From Schoenoplectus triqueter (lineage: Eukaryota; Streptophyta; Magnoliopsida; Poales; Cyperaceae), in NCBI GenBank assembly GCA_964058805.1, contig CAXKVV010000344.1:1-30745 (forward strand): a stretch of 30,745 bases of DNA, given 5' to 3'. Under the pieces are notes generated by a model. It saw only the letters and a list, made by a program, of their open reading frames with translations, made no database searches and was not told where the DNA came from. Each line of letters starts with the position of its first letter. The first letter of the stretch is position 1. Positions 10,530-21,519 of the stretch are shown here, in pieces. A program made the translations under genes and the position numbers.

Positions 10530-10963
10530 TCTTATATTATCTCGTTTTGCCCAATAGTGTTCTTGGTTCTGTATACATTTGGAGCCATTAGAGCTGCTAT
10601 GTTTACCCCGTAAGCTGATGCATAATTATTTTCAGTTAATTATTTTCAGTTTGTTGGAAATTAAGGTCTCTACTCGTTATTGTTTGCAATATTCTTGAAG
10701 TGTATAATATGGATGCTGCAAGGGATACTGTATTACGCTTGTTGTTGGCGCTCCAATCTTGTTATTATTGAAATTACAATTACGCACATGATTATGGATG
10801 ATCAAAATAGAAAGGATATTGACGTTGGTTTTTCATCTGAAGCGCGGAATTTTCATGAAATTGCAATTATACTTTGAACGAACAGAGAGTTCATGCTTAA
10901 AAAGTAGTTCAAATAAACATACATAAAGTGCCTTCCAAAAACCACAATAACACTGCTATTAAG
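10530..10963. other. Downstream flank of the PNG1 remnant
   Basis: This may include the former 3' untranslated region of PNG1. A 65-codon frame at 10680-10877 has no recognisable domain and no splice context, so it is not called as a gene. Confidence 0.4.
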
Positions 10964-11590
10964 GGTCTGTTCATTTGTGCGGAAAATATTCAGAAAATTA
11001 TTTTCATCAGAAAACAAAAATCTGAAGGAAAGATATATATTTTTTTGTGTTCATTTGTACATAAAAGAAAATATCATTTTCTTTCCATTCGTTTAGTTGA
11101 AAGGAAAAGAAAACTGAAAAAAAAAATTTCCACTTATTTAGTTGAAAGGAAAAAAAAAATCTTTGTCCCTTAATTTTCATAATTTTCCTCTTCTTCTAAA
11201 TTTACTTATTCATCATCACTTCTATCATCAAATGAATAAAATATAATTAAAATATATATATTATTAGAAATAAACCAAAAAAACAAATTGTATAAAAAAC
11301 AGACAAAACTAATGAAATATAGTCTCAAAGCATAAAATTATATAACCAATTTTGTTTCGACTCTTCGCTACGTGCTAAGAACAAATCTGCTTCGGTCTCA
11401 TTTTGCAGTAAATGCTTATATTTACTAAATTCACATCTTGTCTAAATTAAAAAGAGTGTGAAATTAGTGCACCTGTACCCCACATGCATTTTTATATACA
11501 TAAAATCAGTTTTTGTGAAGATACTGATAATCAGTTTTTGTTATGCTACTGATGTTGCAAACAGTTCCCGAGTCATTAGTACTTACCATT

Positions 11591-11998
11591 GTTTGGATGT
11601 GCTGATCATTTTCTGATCTTGATTTTGATTTTAGTTGTTCTGGTTTTCTGATTATTAGTATCAAATAGCATTTTATATGGGCTGAGACTAGAATACCCTT
11701 ATTTCAGTTCTAAGAAGAAGATCAACACCATGTCTGTTGATTGATGGCTTACTGCTCACCTTTCTAGGCAGTCTATTGATTATGAAATAGTATCAGATTT
11801 ATTACTACTCTGTACCGGTTGGATGAGCTAATCATCTCTGACCTTGATTGTGGTTTTAATTGTACCCTTGGTTTTCTGACCATTAGTATTAAATTGCAAG
11901 TAGCATTTCATATGAGCTGAAACTGAAATACTCTTACTATGAAATACTCTTACTCTGGCTGAAGTCCATGTTTGTTGATTGACAACTTACCGCTAATT
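11591..11998. repeat. Diverged direct duplication, offset 226 bp
   Basis: About 170 bp at 11591-11760 recurs at about 11817-11998. Shared landmarks in order are TTGGATG-GCT-ATCAT, TCTGA-CTTGATT, GGTTTTCTGA, ATTAGTAT, TAGCATTT-ATATG, GCTGA-ACT and TGTTGATTGA. No coding frame runs through both copies. Confidence 0.75.
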
Positions 11999-12925
11999 GT
12001 AAAAATTTAACCGTTGCAAATGAAGGGCTTACCTTCCATGACTACAATAAGTCGATAGCCATACTCCATGTCATTTTGACCAGCTGTCTTCACTAGAGGA
12101 GTGGCCTGAACCTTTTATTGAGATATTATATGCAACTATGCAATAGTTGGAAACTGAACCTATGATACTTAATAGGAGCATTAGAGCTAGATCACAACAT
12201 TCAATTAGTCATTGTTCTGTTATGAAAGAAAAACAACTTGGCTTTTGAAGAAAATAGTTTAAAGAACCATGACGAATTGTCAACTCTCATTAGGAGGAAA
12301 GAGGCAGAGCCAAAAGCCTCTCCACTTCCAACTCTTGCTTGGATTAATGTAGTGGTAGTAGGACAGATGCATAGAGCTCTTTGGTGCTTTCAATTTGTTA
12401 ATTAGTTGACTTTCCTCTGGTAAATAACAACAGTTCTTAATGTAAAATATCAAGGTCCCTTTTAGTAATAAATTATTATAAGATATCAATGGATAGTGAT
12501 ATATGGCTTCATCGTGAAATCGAGGACGAAATCATTTGCGCAATATCATCAACCAATCCAATTTAATTCCTACTAAATATGCAATATTTGATGATTTTTG
12601 CTTTTGATTATACTGGTATAAAAATTCAACTTAATTAGTGACAAAGTGCATCTAAAAAAAATTAAAACAAACACATACATATGCAAAATTGATCATATAC
12701 TTTGATTTGGACACCAGCGGAGTGCTTGTGATGCTTGGATTTGGACTTGTCAGAGCAGATGACGGAAGAGAGCAAACTGCTCAAGCGAATTTGCAAGCGA
12801 AGTTTTTTTTTTTGCTTTCCTTTCTCTTTCTTTCAGTTCCTCTCCGATCGAATCTTTAGGGCTGATAACAGAGGTTTTAAGACAACAACTAATTTGCAAG
12901 CTCAAATACGAGGGATGAAGCGCGC

Positions 12926-12986
12926 GCGCAGGAATAGAGGTTACGAGGGAGGAACCACGCGCGGGAATGGGGGTTACGGAGGAAGG
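12926..12986. repeat. GC-rich two-copy repeat
   Basis: GCGCAGGAATAGAGGTTACG (12926-) and GCGCGGGAATGGGGGTTACG (12959-), each followed by a GGAGGAA-type purine run, form a short direct repeat of 33-bp period. Local composition is far more GC-rich than the rest of the window. Overlapping frames here are arginine/glycine-rich by composition only. Confidence 0.6.
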
Positions 12987-13026
12987 AAGCGCGCAGGAGA
13001 GGAGATCGAGTGCTTCGTCGATTTTT

Positions 13027-13067
13027 CATTTTCGTTTTCCGTCGAAAAAAAGCGGAAAACGAAAATG
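13027..13067. repeat. Perfect 14-bp hairpin
   Basis: CATTTTCGTTTTCC (13027-13040) is exactly complementary to GGAAAACGAAAATG (13054-13067) across a 13-base loop. It lies close to the right end of the candidate TIR element, where subterminal hairpins are common. Confidence 0.85.
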
Positions 13068-13300
13068 GTTGTTTTCAGTGGTATTCGCAAAGGAGGTTTC
13101 CGCAGATTTTATATTTAATATCAACCGAACGGATGAAAAATTAAAATTCACGGAAAATAATTTTCTGAGACTGTTTTAACGCTAAACGAACCGGGAAAAG
13201 ATCAAACCCCAAAAAAAACTAAAAAGAGAAATATACATTATGGTAAACAGATACCAGACAATTATTTTTGTACCCATTTAACCGGAAAATTACATAGAAA

Positions 13301-13312
13301 GGGGGGGGGGGG
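13301..13312. repeat. Run of 12 G
   Basis: A G12 homopolymer, C12 in the sense of the R3-MYB transcript, begins about 45 bases beyond that gene's stop codon. It may be in the 3' untranslated region and is prone to sequencing length error. Confidence 0.9.
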
Positions 13313-13357
13313 TTCTCCAGCTGTGCAGAGACCAAGGTACAATCCTCTCCATTTTGA

Positions 13358-14044
13358 CTATTCACTTGAAGAGTACCTACTTGTCCAGTACTTCTCAATT
13401 TCTTCTGGTGTTCTTCCTGGTACTCGTCCGGCGATCAATGCCCACCTGATTTAACAAGAGGTATCAATTAATTATATTAAACAATAGATTGAGAACTAAA
13501 ATCACAAATCATTTGAAGACCATTTTAACTAATAATAATTGAAATCGATGTGTCGAGCTTTCATGTATACAGAGCCACACATTTGTCAACTAAATGTAAA
13601 ATATAAATGCAATGTGGTACATAGGTGTCGATTATTAAATGACCAATGATTCTTATCACCTAGAAATTGTTGAACTTCCAATTTATTATAAACATTAAGA
13701 TTATTTAGTCAGAATTTTAGGATTAACATCGTTTGTTTGACGAGCTATCATTAGTTATGAACTATTACGAAATAAAAAGAAAATAATAAATGCAGATTAT
13801 CAAACCTTTCTCCAATCAATCTATACATTGTAGCAATGAGGGCTTCTTCATCCTCTGAAAAATCGGTCTTAGAGTCCTGGCTACTCTCTGCCCAAAACAA
13901 ACCAAACAATCCAAATGTGCAAACTGGGCATGAGAATTAAATACCCCTTCAAAAAATGAGAAAAAAAAATGGAAAAGATGAGAGCAAATGAGTACCTCTG
14001 GAATCAGAAAAGTTATTCTGAGAGGAGCAATCCGTGCTATCCAT
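13358..14044 (-). CDS. Single-repeat R3-MYB (CPC/TRY/ETC-like), three exons, 72 aa
   Basis: Exons on the minus strand: 14044-13996 (49 nt), 13887-13806 (82 nt) and 13445-13358 (88 nt). Both introns (108 and 360 bp) are GT-AG, and joining gives 219 nt ending in TAG. The protein starts MDSTDCSSQ and holds one MYB repeat at about residues 24-66 with aromatic core F26, W45 and W64, helix IAGRVPGRTPEEIEKYW, and end RYSSSE. Size, absence of R2 and intron positions fit the CAPRICE/TRIPTYCHON/ETC class. These nuclear proteins lack an activation domain and compete with R2R3-MYBs for bHLH partners, repressing trichome or setting root-hair fate and affecting flavonoid pathways in studied species. In the bHLH-contact signature [DE]L-x2-[RK]-x3-L-x6-L-x3-R, L33, L40, L47 and R51 are kept, but the first position is A32 and the [RK] position is T36. 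The frame is intact, so I take it as a live gene. Confidence 0.9.
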
Positions 14045-14330
14045 CCTCTCACCAATAAATGCTTTTATTACTGTAGAAATAGAATGTAGTACTACCTTTT
14101 GTAGGGTTCTTATAACTGATAAGGGGCTGAGATGGTTGGTTGCCTAATGGAGCAAGACGGGATGGTTTAAGTAGTGTAGGTGTGTCAGATACTGGCATTG
14201 AGCATGCTACGGAGAAAGGGAGATAGAGGATAAAGAATGGAGGTTGAGAAGGGGAGATAGACCAGTAGTTATTTTGTTCTTTCTCAGAGAATTGAAGAAG
14301 GCTTGGAAGTGCATGCATTTTGAGTCTTTG
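14045..14330 (-). promoter_or_regulatory. Leader and proximal promoter of the R3-MYB gene
   Basis: Upstream of the ATG at 14044, read on the minus strand, the sequence contains CTTATCAGTTATAAGAACCC (TATA-like TTATAAG, about 14110) and CAACCAACC (about 14135-14150), an AC-element-like MYB site. Genes of this class are often targets of MYB-bHLH complexes, so the site is plausible, but its role is inference. An 89-codon frame overlapping this region has no domain and is not called. Confidence 0.4.
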
Positions 14331-14511
14331 ACTGGTTGTTGGAAACCAGGACTATTTTGCCCTCCCTTTGTTTCCTTGTTTCATAATATCTTAATTCGCC
14401 TAATTATAATGTTGAGTGTTAGGAAAATAACTTTTTTTTTTCTTTATTTTATTATGAAATAATTTCCTCTTCTTATTTCTTTTACTTAATCATATAACTT
14501 TAAATTTAATA

Positions 14512-14548
<37 letters not shown>

Positions 14549-15633
14549 TACTTTATAAAGAGAATTTGTTTTAGAATTTAGATGCTTACCACATACATAA
14601 TTTTTTAAAGCAACTGTGTGCTTTTATACAGAAATTGTATCATAATTTATCGTATTACTTCACGTTATATAATATTTATTTATGTACAAAAGTTTCTGAA
14701 TAAAATATTCTTCAAAATTATTTCATTTTAAGAAAATAACTTCAATATTTTTTCCAAAGTGAAATTGGAAAAACCAATGTATCATGTTAATGGGTACAAT
14801 GTAGTATTATTTCGGAGTTGAATATTTTGAACAGAACTTCGGCAACAGTGACATGCTGTTTTGCAGATCATAAGACAAACATCCATTGCATGCATTTATT
14901 TCCGGCATGTCATAACAGTAAAGATCAAAATTATTAAGATAAAGCCTAGCTATCTAATGTGTTTTATGACCCATTATATAGGAGTATAAGAGAGAGCCGG
15001 TTATATAAGAATTTAATTAAATTTTATAGTTTTGACTTAAAAAATAATAGTTCTTTTTATATACTTTGGTATTAAAAGAGCGGTCACAGCCCAAATTTTA
15101 TAAAGAAGTTTCGTCACTGACTCTGAATGAGCCCTTTCAAAGTAAAAGAGAAAATACACTGCACAGTCAAATATTCATAATTTATGAAAGATAAAATATT
15201 TTTCATTTGTACTGTTGCAATTACTATAGAAGAAACAGCGACCAAATTTACGACGTACAATAAGATTCGGAATTCTCCAGGAGGGGATGACAAACCAATC
15301 TCATATCTTTTTTTTTTGTCTTTTTACTAACAGATAGGCTTCAAATACCAGAAAGAAAACAAAAAGAAAAAGCAAATATATTTAAAAAAAATAAAGGAAT
15401 TTGTTTCTGACGTCAGTGACTTGCAACATCAGTGGCCACACATTCAACTTCAAAATATCTGATCGCTAAAAAGAAGGGTGAAGACCCATTAACAACAAAT
15501 TAACTTTACACCTAAACAAACCGTAATTTTTTTTAAAAACCAATCAAGTGATTAAAATATGCATGAATATTAAAAGTTCATAGTTCATACGGTATCAATC
15601 TACAGAAAAATATTATTTGCCAGTATCAGAATT
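14331..15633. other. AT-rich intergenic DNA with a (CT)n(AT)n microsatellite
   Basis: A CT run followed by AT repeats lies at about 14515-14548. Apart from poly-A/T tracts nothing coding or structured stands out. Confidence 0.6.
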
Positions 15634-16965
15634 GTAAAGATAGCATGATCTTAAACTCGCAAAAGTCTTTCATAAGTTTTCTCAAAAAATATGTTAAATC
15701 ATTTTTAATTTTTGATTTATTATACTCATTAAATTTTTCATATTAAAATTTTACGGGATATAAAAATTTTAAATATTTTGAGTTTCCTAAATCACTTTTT
15801 TTTTTAAAAAAATGATATACAAAAACAAAGATGACTCTCATGAAGCAAAAGGCGAAAAGACAATAATAACGTTTTTGAAATCCTAAACAGAGGAGGTCAT
15901 GCCACCTCCTTCCTCCGCCCCCTCTCTCACCTCCTCTTTTCTCTTTCTATGATCTCCTCTTCCTCTCTAGCTCCGCCGGGTTTGAAGTACAAGCACCACT
16001 TTCGGGTTTAGCGTCCTTTGAGTATGAAGTACAAGCACCATTTCCAACCTCCGATCAGATCTCCTAGCAGCCTCTGACTTCACCCCCTCACAGATCTCTT
16101 CCTAATCTCCCCATCTCTGGAGATTTGAAAGCCTCCAACCACTCGCAACCTCTGACCTCATCAAGGGATTTGAAAACCCTAGATGGGAAGGTCACACTGT
16201 CGGTCTTTCCTTGCCCACCCCTCTATCCAAAATCATAGATTTGAAAATAAGAACATCTATCGCCACCCACCATAAGGACCACCGGTGAGCACTACCTCTA
16301 CTACTCTTTCCCAAACTGATCACCTAAACCCAGACCACACTTAACTCCCCTCCGATCCAACCCGCTTAGGTTGGTCAAACCAGAGACTGATCTGGTCATG
16401 TACGGTACGGTCTGCATGCATTTGCGCTCTTAGTCGCACATTCCACAGCTAATCGTGATACATCCTCCTCGCACAGTAACTCACTGCCTTCAGCCAAGAG
16501 TTGCCGCAACCCCGTTTTCACAAGTTCATCATAGGCGTTCGGACTCCCATGAGAGCTCGGATGAAGCAAGATTCAACCTATATTCTTTTTATTTTTCATT
16601 TTACTTTGTTGAAGTGGATATGCTTGTGCTTGTATTTCTATTTCTCTTTTTTCATCTTTTGTTTATCTTTTTTCTAATCTATATCAATTTTTTTATTTTG
16701 ATTTAATGAAAACTAATAGCCTACTATATTAAAAAAAATGATGTACAAATATTGAATATTTTATTATTATCTTTAGAGTTAATTTTTCAAAAATTAAAAA
16801 TAGTGACTTAGAAAACTTAAAATAACCATCTTTTGATATCCTGCAAAGTTTATATATGAAGAATTTAATGAGCATGATAAATAAAATTTAGAGATAACTT
16901 ATTATATATATTTTTTGAGTTAAACTCATGGAAGATTCTGTAAACTTAAACTTATGCTGTCTTAC
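15634..16965. mobile_element. Mutator-like element with long TIRs and GC-rich interior (possible Pack-MULE)
   Basis: The left arm (15634 to about 15800) and the reverse complement of the right arm (16965 to about 16790) are diverged inverted repeats. They share in order GTAAAGATAGCAT/GTAAGACAGCAT, TTTAA, CAT-AGTTT, CTCAAAAAATAT, ACTCATTAAAT/GCTCATTAAAT, TTCATAT, GGGATAT/AGGATAT and TAAATCACT/TAAGTCACT. Long arms of about 170 bp are typical of Mutator-like elements. The interior (about 15893-16570) is strikingly C/G-rich against AT-rich surroundings and contains no transposase, which is the Pack-MULE pattern of captured host sequence. I did not find a clear 9-bp target duplication. A related lone arm is at 21520-21690. 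Confidence 0.6.
15893..16570. other. GC-rich cargo, source unrecognised
   Basis: CT-rich and CCTCC-rich sequence includes an internal repeat, TGAAGTACAAGCACCA, at about 15981 and 16026. It resembles 5' untranslated or first-exon sequence of a plant gene, for example AAAACCCTAGATGGGAAGG near 16176. No frame longer than about 80 codons exists, and the one at 16455-16706 ends in low-complexity Phe/Leu, so no product is proposed. Confidence 0.4.
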
Positions 16966-17046
16966 TCTTCGTATTAGTGTATTTTGGAAGTCCCTGTGAG
17001 AAAATAACCCATTTTAGCGTACGTACGTTTGCATTTTTTATCCTTA

Positions 17047-17309
17047 GAGCATCCGCATCCCATTGTCAAATTGATTGTCAAATCTCATTTGGCAATTATC
17101 ATTTAAATTTCAGGGATGCAGAGACTAGACAAAATTAGACAATTGTCTAAATTTGACAAGCCACGTCAGCGAAGGAGCAAAAAAATAATTACGAAAATGC
17201 CATTTTGACAATTTCATTCTATTTAGGGATGCCACTCTTAAAATAAATTATCAATTGATGACATGACATAAAATTTTAATTTTTACAATCGACACCAATG
17301 CGGATGCTC
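17047..17309. mobile_element. Tourist-type MITE (PIF/Harbinger) with TTA duplication
   Basis: A perfect 12-bp inverted repeat GAGCATCCGCAT...ATGCGGATGCTC is flanked by TTA on both sides (17044-17046, 17310-17312). TTA target duplication, 263-bp size and lack of coding capacity define a Tourist-like MITE. The interior is rich in GACAA/TTGTC motifs, including ATTAGACAATTGTCTAAAT at about 17136. Confidence 0.85.
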
Positions 17310-17312
17310 TTA

Positions 17313-18091
17313 GTAGGCTAATCTGTAAGTCTATGGATCAACAACAGATCATGGGACCTACCACCATACTTTCCTTTCCTTGTATCTTGATATGCTGAAG
17401 AAAGCTGTGTATAGTTATTTATTAAAATTTTTTACTAGGCGTTTCAGTATAAACCAACTGCAAGTTTAATGGAATTAGACCAATTTATGAGTTTCAACTT
17501 CTATAATGCCTTTGTATATGCAATTATATATGGCCAAGATGTAGGTCCCACCTACCAAAGGATAAAGTTGAGATACAAACGTTTTTAGTATATGCTGTTA
17601 AGAAATCTAATATGTTACCAGGATGATTTAGCTTTTTATTGAATACTATTTTGTTTCCTTAATTAATATTAAACTTATATACCTTTAAAAAAATTAATAT
17701 ATATCTCGCTTCAGTTACTTTGCATAAACAGGATTAAGTTTTAATTATTCACATCATCAACAACCTCACCCATTTGATTTTTTTTTGTTCTTTTCTTATT
17801 TATTACCATCAGATAATTCATATTTATTTATTCATTCACTTCTCTCCTCATTTAAAAGAGAACATATATTTGTTTCTTAAATAAGTTCCTTTTATAATAA
17901 AAATTTCCAACTTTTGCAAAAAGGTATCTGTTTATTCTAAAATTATTTAATTGCAAGATTTTTTTTGTTAATTATCCTTCTAATATTTTTTTTGTTATTA
18001 TTTTTTGGAATGAAGTCCGACAGTCTATATTAACAAGATAATTTTTTAATATGCAGAATAATTTTGGTCTATCCGTCTGAAATTAAACTTG
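17313..18091. other. AT-rich intergenic DNA
   Basis: No coding frame, repeat pair or regulatory architecture was recognised between the two MITEs. Confidence 0.6.
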
Positions 18092-18100
18092 TGCTGGAAG

Positions 18101-18501
18101 CAGTTTTTTTATATATAATATTTATAATAATTATATTATTAATAATAAGAGTGATGAAATCAAAATTTTAAAAATACAAATGGAAGTGACACGTTGCAAA
18201 GACGCCACTGCCAGTGGCATCTTTCATTTTTTCTACTTTTCAGTTTTTTTTTTAAAAAAAAAACTGAAAAAACGTCAGTGAGAGTAGCGTTTTCTCACCA
18301 GAGTCATCTCCTAGGAAATGACTATAAGGACCAAAGAGATGACTAAAAAAACCAAAAGGTGTAAACGTGCCACTCTCAGTGATGCATTTACACCGCGTCA
18401 CTGCCAGTGACGCGCTGCCATTCGTATTATTAAAATTTCAATTTTATCACTCTTATTATTAATAATATAATTATTATGAATATTATATATAACAAAAACT
18501 G
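18101..18501. mobile_element. Mutator-type MITE with perfect 9-bp target duplication
   Basis: Inverted repeats of about 85 bp start CAGTTTTT-TATATATAATATT at the left and match the reverse complement of the right end (CAGTTTTTGTTATATATAATA), continuing through ATTATATTATTAATAATAAG to AATAC with few mismatches. TGCTGGAAG occurs exactly at 18092-18100 and 18502-18510, a 9-bp duplication diagnostic of Mutator-like transposition. The 401-bp element is non-coding. Its interior contains several CACTGCCAGTG-type palindromes and a long T/A hairpin. Confidence 0.9.
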
Positions 18502-18510
18502 TGCTGGAAG

Positions 18511-19765
18511 AGAGGGGAACGACAAACAATAAAAATAACTCTTTTTTATATAGAACTATACAAATAATTCTTAGTAATTCTTAATTATATATATCTATTT
18601 TTTTTCAATTGTTGACTTCTTACGTCCTTTAAATTCCATACTCATCATCGTTAATGATTAAATACAAATTCGAAATCCATTGTCAGAGCAGGAACCTCAG
18701 AGGCGAATTTAAAAACTTTACCATCATCTCTTTTAAATAAAAATTAAAGCCTGGATCGAAGAAAAAGAAAGATGTCCCAAAAACCACTCAATACAAAAAG
18801 CCCAATAAATTACAAAGAATTGTGACTCTAGCCCAAAAATATAGAACCTTCTGAAGGCCATCTATGAGTTATGTTTTGTATGTCTCAATTATATCCATTT
18901 TAAGGCCGTGATATCGCCGAGCAAAAGGTGTACAAATTGTACTTGTTTTTCTCTGTGAATATTTCTAAGTGGGTTTGGACTTTGGATGATAACATTCGCC
19001 CAACTAAATAATCACTGAATTTCGTGTATATCCTTTCAAAAATTGGAAATATTATTTGTTTCGAAAGTCTATAATACCATATTTGGTCAATCGAGTTTCT
19101 AGAGCTTTCATATTAATTCAATACATTGTCTAATTAAGTGAAAGTAATTTCATACTTTCATACTTATAATTTTCATTTGTTAGAACTTTCATATTTCTTT
19201 TTTGGTTTCTAAAGTGCATACAATTATGTATATATCCACATTTACAACTGTTTTTGCCACACAATTAATTATGAACTACTCACACAAATACATTGTCTTA
19301 GCTACACAAGTCCAAGACTGGTTCTCAATTTGAATTTAATATTTAAATTTCCAAGTATCAATAGAAAATAGTTTTCACACCCCCTCATAATTATATATTA
19401 TATACATGTGAGGCCCGCAATGTGAGAAATGTAAATCCAAGAAGGAAAGAAAAACCCGGGACAAAGAGAAGTTCTGTACCGGCCAAGCGTTTTGTACAAG
19501 CTCCCCTTTATCTCTCTATCACGTTGAACCCCCTCTGCTCTTTCCCGTTGCACCCTTCCTTTTCACATGAGGTGTGGACTGTGGCTTCCTTTCTTAAAAT
19601 TTCTCCAAGATTTTCCCTCGGAATTATCGTCTTCCAGAGGCAAAAATTCTCTGGCTAACAAAACGACAAAATAAAAGTAAGTTTACTCTGAAGTCTGAAG
19701 GAGCACATAACTTTCAAAATGATCCCATTTTTTCTTTTGAACAGTCAACTCGAGCGCTGAGAGCA
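18511..19765. other. Intergenic DNA, no gene recognised
   Basis: A less AT-rich patch at about 19405-19660 contains a 78-codon frame (19422-19658) without any domain I know. CTCTATCACG, CCCCTCTGCTC and similar CT-rich stretches could be leader-like, but there is no downstream gene on the plus strand to support that. Confidence 0.5.
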
Positions 19766-20291
19766 TAGCTGTAAAAAAAATTGTAATTTATAATTCATAA
19801 TTTATTTGATTATTAATTTGAGTTCAGTTCGTTTGATTTGATTTTAATTTGAGTTTGATTCATTTCATGATATTTTTTTGTCAGTTCGGTTTGGGTACGA
19901 TTTAATATTTTTTTAATAAATTAGTTCAGATTTGATTCATAATAGCTTGATATGTAATTATTTGTATATATTTTAATTTATTTAGTCAATAATATATAAT
20001 AATATAATTATTTTTATTATGAAAATTAAAAATATTATTAATTAATTATTAAATAGATAAAATATTAGTTATTTTTTCAAATTTTATTATAAAATTAAAA
20101 ATATTAATTATTTTAGCGCTAATATTAAATAAAGATAAAAATTAAAATGATTAAATTCATCTAGAGTTCGATTTTATTTCAAGTTGGATTTAGCTTGAGT
20201 TTTATTAATTTTGAATTTTATTTAATTGAGTTCAATTAATACAAATTTGACTTAATTTGAGTTTAATTTAGCTCGATTCTTTTGCACCCTA
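19766..20291. mobile_element. Possible TIR element, diverged
   Basis: The left end TAGCTGTAAAAAAAATTG resembles the reverse complement of the right end, TAGGGTGCAAAAGAATCGAGC. The interior repeats TTGAGTTYRRTTYRTTTGA-like motifs, a composition common in plant elements that start TAGGGGTGCAAA. Low identity and no target duplication make this tentative. Confidence 0.35.
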
Positions 20292-21519
20292 CCTGATCGC
20301 ATCACCTCTGTTTCTTGGTGCGACGATGTAAATTTCTGTTTTGATGGTTGACCTCGAGTTAATTTTTCATATCCATATATCTTCAGGTTATGAATTAGAA
20401 CATCATTGGACTTTAAACAAAGTAGGATAATGATTTCAAAGATTTGAATGAAATAATTAAGATACAAGTAAATGTTTAACCAAATTTATCATATATTTTT
20501 TTAGTTAAAAATAAAAAAATCTAGGCTTCTATTCAAAGGTCCATTCCATGCAAAGTCTATAATTTGAGAAATCTAATAGTTCAAGAGCAACTTCGTGAAA
20601 GTATAGATCTATAACCGTTAAAAAGACTGGTCACTTTTTTTTATTGGAAAAATGTCAGGAGATAACATGATACTTTGATATTATTAATTAGTGACATTGA
20701 ACTCTGTTATTCAGGGTTAATAAATTGCTATTCATGTTATTGAATTATATATATTATGCAGCTTATTTCATAATATAACTAGTAATCATTTAAGTTGTAT
20801 AATAAAACATAGTACGGAATAATTCACTATAAAGTCATCAACATGAATAATAACTCATTTTATCTGAATAAAAAAATGTTATCAATATGAAGATATTATA
20901 TATATTAAATCCCTTTTTTATTTAAAGAATGACGAGGTTTGATATGTAAAAACCTATTTTTAGGACAAGACAATTAAATGAATGCTTTAGTAAAATTAAA
21001 ATTAAAATTTTCATTTGAGTTACAAAAAACTATAGTTTGGAATTTCAGCACTATATATTGAATGACGAATTTCCTTTCAAATGCATGTTCTATGTTTAAT
21101 TTGGAATAAATAAAAATGAATTTGGTAGAGATTCAGTATAGTTATAGATAATGTTGCATGACTATTTTATATATTCAGGACCACATTATTCTGATACATG
21201 AACTTACCAAAATAGATAATGTTGCATGACTATTTTTTGTGGAGTTTTGCTTCGGTGTTAATTTTCATGTCAATTTTTTGTAGCGTTCTTAATCATCATT
21301 TCTATTCGGTTTTTCATATCTCAAAACTGAAACATCGATTGACAAGTAGAGAAGTAAATAATATTACACTGATAATATGTTTCTATATTTATTTGTTAAA
21401 AAGGGACCACGTACAATACTAATTGTTTGGTCATATGTATACACATGTAGTTAATTAGAAAATTAGAAATATATTCTCATAGCATCCGTACAGCGTGTGA
21501 ATATATATATATATATATA
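20292..21519. other. AT-rich intergenic DNA
   Basis: AATGTTGCATGACTATTTT occurs twice (about 21151 and 21218), a 67-bp-offset direct repeat. An (AT)n tract lies at about 21502-21519. No gene is supported: the frames at 20252-20467 (minus) and 21219-21422 (plus) have no domain. Confidence 0.5.

Larger units (their letters stand above)
10964..13192. mobile_element. Candidate 2.2-kb TIR element (hAT-like?)
   Basis: The left end GGTCTGTTCATTTGTGC and the reverse complement of the right end, GGTTCGTTTAGCG, are similar. Each is followed at the same distance by an exact 15-bp inverted match, CAGAAAATTATTTTC (10991-11005) versus GAAAATAATTTTCTG (13153-13167). The interior has no transposase. It holds a 226-bp-period duplication and, near the right end, a GC-rich stretch. 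No clear 8-bp target duplication was seen, so this could also be two half-elements. Confidence 0.45.

Noticed and set aside
12735..13179. Two overlapping Arg/Gly/Phe-rich frames of 127 and 70 codons
   Set aside because: Composition follows the GC-rich repeat and the hairpin near the end of a TIR element. No domain and no splice context.
13301..13312. G12 run as a functional G-quadruplex
   Set aside because: A single homopolymer run with no other G-tracts nearby; more likely a length-variable repeat.
13816..14318. Minus-strand frames of 79 and 89 codons at the R3-MYB locus
   Set aside because: The first reads through exon 1, an intron and exon 2 in a non-family frame. The second lies in the leader and promoter. 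The spliced R3-MYB model explains the locus.
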